NCBI RefSeq assembly: GCF_043633585.1
Contig: NZ_CP141832.1
Span: 2,294,001-2,358,000 of the forward strand
Direction of reading: 5' to 3'
DNA from: Lacrimispora sinapis
GTDB lineage: Bacteria; Bacillota; Clostridia; Lachnospirales; Lachnospiraceae
Length of the DNA: 64,000 nucleotides
In this document: positions 59,418 through 64,000 of the stretch, one piece after another
Numbering within the stretch: the stretch's first letter is position 1
Layout: every line of letters starts with the position of its first letter
Notes under the pieces: generated by a model
The model's database searches: none
What the model was told of the DNA's origin: nothing
What the model saw: only the letters and a program-made list of their open reading frames with translations
Position numbers and translations under genes: made by a program

Positions 59418-60977
59418 CTAATCCATATCGGTCTCTGCGTTTAAAAAGTAAAAGTCAAAAGGATTGTTCTCCGAAATGCCGGTTACCCCGTTCCTCATGA
59501 CTGTGATCTTATTAAATAAAGCGACATATCCAAACGCATCTTCATCCATGGCGGCCTGAATGATCTGGTCCGCCAGCTGAGCACGCTTTTCCCCATCCGG
59601 CTCTTTTTCCAATGCGAGGATCTTCTCCTGCACGTCCGGATTTGAAAAGCCGCCGCAGTTATAAGGTGCTCCCTCTGCCAGCGTGCAGCTGATGAAATAA
59701 TAAGGATCACCTGCCTTATCTGCGATCATGCAATAAAGAGCGATATCAAACTCTCCGGTTGCAATATAAGTTCCATCCGGGTCTTCTTCGCAGGTCAGCA
59801 CCGCCTGTATGCCTGCTGCCTTTAATTGCTCCTGCATCAAAGCCGCCAGAGTGTCCAGGCTTCTTGCCGCATAATAAGATACATTTAAAGTCAGTACCTT
59901 TCCGTCCTTCTCATAATAACCGTCTGCATTTAAGGTATAACCGTCTTCTTCCAGCAGGGCTTTGGCCGCTTTTACATCGGGTTTTCTCTTCTTCACCTTT
60001 CCATAAGGTGCCAAGGGACTGAAAGGGCCGTCTGTTTTGGTCACGGTACCGTTTAAATAAGTTTCAATGGCATCTGCATCCACCGTTAAATTCACCGCTT
60101 TGCGCAGATTGGAATCCATTCTGTTTTCATTCAATATGTAAAACTGAAGTCTGGTGGCGGGAATCGTGGTCAGATGATACGTCTCAGGCTCCTTCTGATA
60201 CAGCTCTGCCGCATCGGAAGTCACACTGGTATAGCAGTCGATCTCCCCATTCTGCATGGCCATCAGCGCAGTATCCGCCTCCGGCATATAATAAAAAACG
60301 GCACCGTCCAGCTTGACTTTTCCATTCCAGTAGCGATCATTCCTTACCACCTCCATGGTTCCTCCCGGTTCAAAGGAAGATATGACAAACGGGCCGGTAG
60401 CAATCAATTCTGATTTCATGTCTTTGCTGCTGTCAAGATCCACAATGGCAAGCTCCGGGCTTGCCAAATCGTTGAGAAGGGTGGGATATACGGTTCCTGT
60501 ATCAATGGTAAAGGTTTTATCATCCATTACCTGATAGGTATAACCCGACAAATAGGCAAAGCGGGGATTGATCTCGCCGGCGGCTTTTAGATTCCGGATG
60601 ACCATATCCGAAGTCACTGGATTGCCATTGGAAAAAACGGCATTTTTTTTAAGCCTGATGGTCCATAACGTACCGTCCGCTTCTGCACTTTCCGCAAGAA
60701 GGGGTTCTATAGAAGACTGGTCCTTCATGAAAAACAAAGCCTCTGTTACCCCGTAGATCGAGGTATACCAGCCCTGATAATCCAAATGGGGGTCTAAGGT
60801 CTGAAGTGCAAAGGATTCAGATGTTTTTAATTGTTTCTTTCCCATAGCTTCACTTCCTACGGCGGTTGGAGCTTCCAGTCCTTTTAAAGAGGAAGATGCA
60901 TCCGCACTGTTTTTACAACCAGCCAAAGAAACTGCCGCAAATACGGCAGCTATAAAAATAGTCAACCTTTTTTTCAT
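59418..60977 (-). CDS. Nickel/peptide-type ABC importer binding lipoprotein (NikA/OppA family)
   Basis: A 519-residue family 5 solute-binding lipoprotein (lipobox SLAGC near residue 21) with the family start LDPHLDYQGWYTSIYGVTEALF and an N-terminal domain, peptide-lid and C-terminal domain of normal size. It may bind nickel, a metal-chelate or a short peptide. ATG 60977 is chosen over one at 61004 because it has the basic start of a signal peptide. The metal-sensor gene next door favours a metal-linked ligand. Confidence 0.9.
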   Translation of the reverse strand: MKKRLTIFIAAVFAAVSLAGCKNSADASSSLKGLEAPTAVGSEAMGKKQLKTSESFALQTLDPHLDYQGWYTSIYGVTEALFFMKDQSSIEPLLAESAEADGTLWTIRLKKNAVFSNGNPVTSDMVIRNLKAAGEINPRFAYLSGYTYQVMDDKTFTIDTGTVYPTLLNDLASPELAIVDLDSSKDMKSELIATGPFVISSFEPGGTMEVVRNDRYWNGKVKLDGAVFYYMPEADTALMAMQNGEIDCYTSVTSDAAELYQKEPETYHLTTIPATRLQFYILNENRMDSNLRKAVNLTVDADAIETYLNGTVTKTDGPFSPLAPYGKVKKRKPDVKAAKALLEEDGYTLNADGYYEKDGKVLTLNVSYYAARSLDTLAALMQEQLKAAGIQAVLTCEEDPDGTYIATGEFDIALYCMIADKAGDPYYFISCTLAEGAPYNCGGFSNPDVQEKILALEKEPDGEKRAQLADQIIQAAMDEDAFGYVALFNKITVMRNGVTGISENNPFDFYFLNAETDMD

Positions 60978-61014
60978 GTTCCGCACCCCTGTCCCTAAAA
61001 TCACTTTTCCATCT

Positions 61015-61044
61015 AGTATAGTGGAAACGGTGCTTATGTAGCAA
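61015..61044 (-). promoter_or_regulatory. Promoter of the nickel/peptide ABC operon
   Basis: Minus strand: -35 TTGCTA (61044-61039), 18-base spacer, -10 TATACT (61020-61015), about 38 bases before the binding-protein ATG. Confidence 0.65.
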
Positions 61045-61060
61045 GCCTCCCCAGGGGATA
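61045..61060. promoter_or_regulatory. Candidate CsoR/RcnR-type operator
   Basis: TCCCCAGGGGA at 61048-61058, a GC-tract palindrome within AT-rich surroundings. Operators of the CsoR/RcnR/InrS family contain C-tract/G-tract inverted repeats. It abuts the -35 box of the ABC promoter. Confidence 0.55.
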
Positions 61061-61063
61061 TTT

Positions 61064-61408
61064 TTATTTCATAAACCTGTCTATGGCGTTATTTAAATCG
61101 TCTATTGCCTTTCTGTCTCCAGATTCAACGGCATCGACAATGCAATTTTCAATATGATCCTTTATAATGACCTTTCCGGTACTGTTAAGCGCTGATATTA
61201 CCGCAGACAGCTGAACCAGCACTTCACTGCAGTCTCTTCCGTCACTTACCATGCGTTTCACCGATTCTAGGTGTCCGATGGCACGGGATAAACGGTTTAT
61301 AACCACCTTCGTGTTCTTATGAGTATGAGGATGCTCCCCTTCGTGACAATGGGTAAATTCCGACCCATCTGCGGATGTATGCGTATGATATTTTTTATCT
61401 TCTTCCAT
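61064..61408 (-). CDS. InrS/CsoR-like metal-sensing repressor with His-rich N-terminus
   Basis: A 114-residue all-helical repressor of the CsoR/RcnR family. The ligand positions are Cys60, His85 and Cys89, with the 25- and 4-residue spacings of CsoR and InrS. The first 30 residues contain eight histidines (YHTHTSADGSEFTHCHEGEH and more), absent from copper sensors but seen in nickel sensors such as InrS and RcnR. I therefore favour nickel or cobalt sensing, in agreement with the ABC operon downstream. AGGAGTGAGG lies before the ATG. Copper cannot be ruled out. Confidence 0.85.
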   Translation of the reverse strand: MEEDKKYHTHTSADGSEFTHCHEGEHPHTHKNTKVVINRLSRAIGHLESVKRMVSDGRDCSEVLVQLSAVISALNSTGKVIIKDHIENCIVDAVESGDRKAIDDLNNAIDRFMK

Positions 61409-61485
61409 AATTCCACCTCACTCCTGTCCTTTTTTATTGTACTCTAAATCACCCCTTTTCACAAGAACAGACGGCAGGAAACTTC

Positions 61486-61514
61486 TTGCATCCCGTTTCT
61501 TTTTGTGTTATACT
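61486..61514 (+). promoter_or_regulatory. Promoter of the GNAT gene
   Basis: -35 TTGCAT, 17-base spacer, -10 TATACT, about 63 bases before the GNAT ATG. Confidence 0.65.
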
Positions 61515-61577
61515 GTGTGTCCGCCCATAGATCAATGACTGTAAAATGGGCAAAAAAACCTAAGGAGGAATTATATA

Positions 61578-62123
61578 ATGCAGCAAATTTACGAAACAGA
61601 TCGGTTAATTCTGAAATCTTCCGATGTTTCTTTCACCGATCTGGTTTTCAATTATTATCTTAGAAATCAGTCATTTTTAAAAGAATGGGAACCGCTTAGA
61701 GATACAGAATATTACACAAAGACTTATCAGAAAAAGCTTTTAGAAGAGGATGCAGCAAATCCTAATTCTGTTATATTTTGGATTTTCAAAAAAGAAGAAG
61801 CAGATAAGATCATCGGAAGCTTCGCATTTACCAACATTTCAAGAGGTGCATTTTTATCGTGTTTCCTTGGTTATAAACTGGACCAGGAAGAATTAAATAA
61901 AGGATATATGACAGAGGCTGTCAGACAGGGCATCAAAATTATGTTTGAAGACCTTGGCCTGCACCGGATTGAAGCAAATATCATGCCCCGGAACAAACGG
62001 TCTATGAAAGTTACGGAAAAGCTGGGCTTCTTTGAGGAAGGCTTATCTCGCAAATACTTAAAGATCAACGGTATCTGGGAAGACCACATCCATATGGTAT
62101 TATTAAATGAAGAAATAGAATAA
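61578..62123 (+). CDS. GNAT acetyltransferase (RimJ/RimL type)
   Basis: A 181-residue GNAT-fold acetyltransferase with the start QIYETDRLIL, a central YKLDQEELNKGYMTEAVRQG helix that covers the acetyl-CoA pyrophosphate site, and HRIEANIMPRNKRSM. It is closest to ribosomal-protein N-acetyltransferases and antibiotic-modifying relatives. AAGGAGG precedes the ATG. Substrate unknown. Confidence 0.88.
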   Translation: MQQIYETDRLILKSSDVSFTDLVFNYYLRNQSFLKEWEPLRDTEYYTKTYQKKLLEEDAANPNSVIFWIFKKEEADKIIGSFAFTNISRGAFLSCFLGYKLDQEELNKGYMTEAVRQGIKIMFEDLGLHRIEANIMPRNKRSMKVTEKLGFFEEGLSRKYLKINGIWEDHIHMVLLNEEIE

Positions 62124-62170
62124 CCATATTGATATGCCGCAGTCTTCCCATTTTGTTACTTTATTGAAAA

Positions 62171-63535
62171 TTAGTTATCCACAAAAGTTATTTTCAACCG
62201 TTTTTTCTTACGTGTTTTCGGTGATGAGATGTTCCTGTATCGATAGATACTTAATAGCACCCCCAGTAACATATATGAGACGAGGGTTCCAGTACCGCCA
62301 AAAGAAAACAGAGGCAAAAATACAGTGGTGGTTGGATATAGTCCAATATTTTGCAATACAAAGGTAGCTGCCTGAATAGTCAACACAAGTCCGCAGCCCA
62401 ATCCCATCATCATTCCCATTTGATTTTTTTGAACCATCGATATTCGGAATATCTTTTCAATCAGTATAATCAGCAATAATACAATTCCAACGGCCGCTAA
62501 AATTCCATAATAAGAAATAATATGGGTCAACAGATAATCACTGTTGATATAAGACAGACGTTCATAAGCCTGTATTCCGGAATCATTACTTCCTACCAAT
62601 CTGCTGCTGCCTACAATGGTTCTGACATTGGAAATCTGATACCCAAAGGTCTCCGGATCAGGTGCAAAAAATGTCTGAATGCGTTGTGACTGGTATTCCG
62701 GAAAAATAGTTTTTTGATTATTCAGCATCAGTATTATGGTCGTAACAGGAAATACCACAATGGCTCCCCATGTCGCTGTCAAAACCAGCTTTTTATGAAT
62801 CCCATACCAATTTTTAGCAATTGCCACTGTCAACAATAAGAACAACATTAAGAATAGATTGACGGCCGTGATCAAACTTGGCATTCGTATTGCAATGCTA
62901 ACAGGCAGTAACAGCCACATAAAGGCTTTCACCAGTGCCCTATAGCCTTCCCCTCTATATTGGTATAAAATTGCACCATAAACAGGAACATATAAATAGA
63001 TAAACAGCTTTAAGGAAACAGCCAGAGGACCAACTCTTATAAATGCAGACATACCATTTACTTTAATTGCAATAAAAAATACACTAATAAACATAATGGC
63101 ACAAAATACAACGCCGATTTCTTTTGCATATCTCCCAATGATGCTGAAGTCAACGAAATAGATACCCAGCATGATACAAAAACCTGTGACCATATAGATC
63201 AACTGATGAAAAAAATAATAGCTGCCTTCCGCCACATAATTTTTATTCATGAAGTATTGAAGGAATATGCTGACAACGCTTATCACACCGATCAGAGCCA
63301 GTACCTGCCAGGCCATTTGAGGCCGATGGATCCGGTCAAGGGAGACTCCCACTTCAACAGGATCTCCCATTTCCCTGACCGCCTTTTGTTCAGCCACTTT
63401 GTCTTCAATTCCCATCTCCATATATGCTTTTGTCTGATCCTCAATATGATTTTCAACCTCCTCTTTCACCATATCTCTTGCCCGCTTACAGCGAATCTGA
63501 TTTACAACTGCATTTAAGTACTCTTCCCGATTCAT
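62171..63535 (-). CDS. HAAS domain - FtsW/RodA-type membrane protein
   Basis: A 454-residue protein. Residues about 1-65 are a cytoplasmic helical domain of the HAAS type (VEEEVENHIEDQ-like residues), and the rest has about ten membrane helices with FtsW/RodA/SpoVE features such as AFIRVGPLAVSLKLFIYL and FGGTGTLVSYMLLGVLLS. FtsW/RodA proteins polymerise or flip peptidoglycan precursors, but this short divergent form with an extra domain may be regulatory. It follows the PadR gene by three bases and should be co-expressed. Confidence 0.85.
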   Translation of the reverse strand: MNREEYLNAVVNQIRCKRARDMVKEEVENHIEDQTKAYMEMGIEDKVAEQKAVREMGDPVEVGVSLDRIHRPQMAWQVLALIGVISVVSIFLQYFMNKNYVAEGSYYFFHQLIYMVTGFCIMLGIYFVDFSIIGRYAKEIGVVFCAIMFISVFFIAIKVNGMSAFIRVGPLAVSLKLFIYLYVPVYGAILYQYRGEGYRALVKAFMWLLLPVSIAIRMPSLITAVNLFLMLFLLLTVAIAKNWYGIHKKLVLTATWGAIVVFPVTTIILMLNNQKTIFPEYQSQRIQTFFAPDPETFGYQISNVRTIVGSSRLVGSNDSGIQAYERLSYINSDYLLTHIISYYGILAAVGIVLLLIILIEKIFRISMVQKNQMGMMMGLGCGLVLTIQAATFVLQNIGLYPTTTVFLPLFSFGGTGTLVSYMLLGVLLSIYRYRNISSPKTRKKKRLKITFVDN

Positions 63536-63538
63536 TGA

Positions 63539-63868
63539 CTAAACCTCCAGACACAAAACATTGGTCACAGCGGTTGAATACTCTTGCCACTCTTCTTTTT
63601 TTGCTTTTAAAAACTTCTTTCCGCCCTTTGTAATGCTATAATATTTTCTTATTTTACCGCCCGCTAAGCGTTCATAGGATGTAAGCAGATTTTGTTCTTC
63701 CAGTGAATGCAGCAATGGATATAAGGTTCCTGCTTTTAACTGAAATACATTATTTGATTTATTTTGCAGATTCTCAATAATATCATAGCCATACATGTCT
63801 TTATTCTGCAGCAGCCCTAAGACCAGCATGGAAGTATTTCCAGAAATCATACTCTTGTTGCCTGCCAT
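63539..63868 (-). CDS. PadR family transcriptional regulator
   Basis: A 109-residue winged-helix protein of the short PadR-s2 class: LVLGLLQNKDMYGYDIIENL and the wing residues SYERLAGGKIRKYYSITKGG are typical. It pairs with a HAAS-domain membrane protein, a common arrangement in which PadR senses an envelope or drug signal. A 44-bp palindrome covers the promoter, so it very probably represses itself. AAGGA lies before the ATG. Confidence 0.92.
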   Translation of the reverse strand: MAGNKSMISGNTSMLVLGLLQNKDMYGYDIIENLQNKSNNVFQLKAGTLYPLLHSLEEQNLLTSYERLAGGKIRKYYSITKGGKKFLKAKKEEWQEYSTAVTNVLCLEV

Positions 63869-63885
63869 AAAAATCCTTCTTTCAT

Positions 63886-63935
63886 TATATAGATGATCTA
63901 CATATAATTATATATAGATCATCTATATATGTCAA
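63886..63935 (-). promoter_or_regulatory. PadR promoter inside a 44-bp palindrome
   Basis: The minus-strand -35 TTGACA (63935-63930) and -10 TATAAT (63912-63907), spaced by 17 bases, are overlapped by a palindrome at 63886-63929 that has a single mismatch. PadR boxes are typically long ATGT-type palindromes, so this is probably its operator. Confidence 0.85.
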
Positions 63936-64000
63936 GCCACCACCTGGAATTTAATGATTCTTAAGAAACAGTTTTAGCCTAATGGAAACCTGAAACAAAG

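Noticed and set aside
1..64000. CRISPR arrays, tRNA or rRNA genes, insertion sequences or prophage
   Set aside because: No spaced direct repeats, tRNA-like cloverleaf, transposase or phage genes were seen on reading.

Overview
The window looks like chromosomal DNA of an anaerobic, spore-forming-type Firmicute, most likely a Lachnospiraceae member of the Lacrimispora / Clostridium XIVa kind. The signs are AGGAGG ribosome binding sites, sigma-A promoters with 17-base spacers, class III ribonucleotide reductase, scpAB, a PdaA-type deacetylase, a DacF-type carboxypeptidase with clostridial cell-wall repeats and a DUF4317 protein. Most genes lie on the minus strand. No rRNA, tRNA, CRISPR array, insertion sequence or prophage was seen.

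Region by region. 1-22 kb is mainly housekeeping: a patatin-like lipase (cut by the window edge), SPFH/NfeD membrane proteins, an rRNA/tRNA methyltransferase, NAD synthetase, a MATE exporter, an Rrf2 regulator, nrdD behind a clear NrdR-box promoter, an hflX - TPR lipoprotein - dUTPase - scpB - scpA run, cell-wall enzymes, a glycosyltransferase, a CAAX protease, carbamate kinase and PdaA. 22.3-32.5 kb is the most unusual part: a minus-strand operon with a YezD-like protein, NifB-like, NifX-like, NifH-like, a cysteine synthase, NifD-like, NifK-like, a second NifX-like protein and a complete polar amino-acid ABC transporter. It is preceded by a perfect promoter, a cysteine-rich leader peptide and a terminator hairpin. 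32.7-38.7 kb holds a SulP anion transporter, a FokI-like restriction endonuclease with no methyltransferase beside it, an acyltransferase and DUF4317. 38.9-43.1 kb is a heterodimeric ABC exporter with its TetR regulator. 43.2-46.5 kb is a second amino-acid ABC operon whose binding protein resembles the cysteine-binding protein CjaA; it also begins with a cysteine-rich leader peptide plus terminator. 46.6-54.5 kb has a chemoreceptor, an FMN reductase, a second cysK, a CAP-domain secreted protein, an Rrf2 regulator, a rhodanese-TtcA fusion and TcdA. 54.6-61.4 kb is a nickel/peptide-type ABC operon ending in two tandem methyltransferases, beside an InrS/CsoR-like metal sensor. The end holds a GNAT acetyltransferase and a PadR - HAAS/FtsW pair under a 44-bp palindrome.

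Main idea: the two cysteine-rich leader peptides (32277-32393 and 46360-46461) share a 21-base segment with 20 identities and both precede terminator hairpins. They appear to form a cysteine-sensing attenuation regulon that places a nitrogenase-like reductase, a cysteine synthase and two amino-acid importers under cysteine starvation control. I infer that the nitrogenase-like enzyme releases sulfur (sulfide or a thiol) from an imported organosulfur compound without oxygen, as the methylthio-alkane reductases do, and that CysK captures the sulfide. This is a hypothesis from gene order, cofactor-ligand residues and leader sequence; the substrate is unknown.
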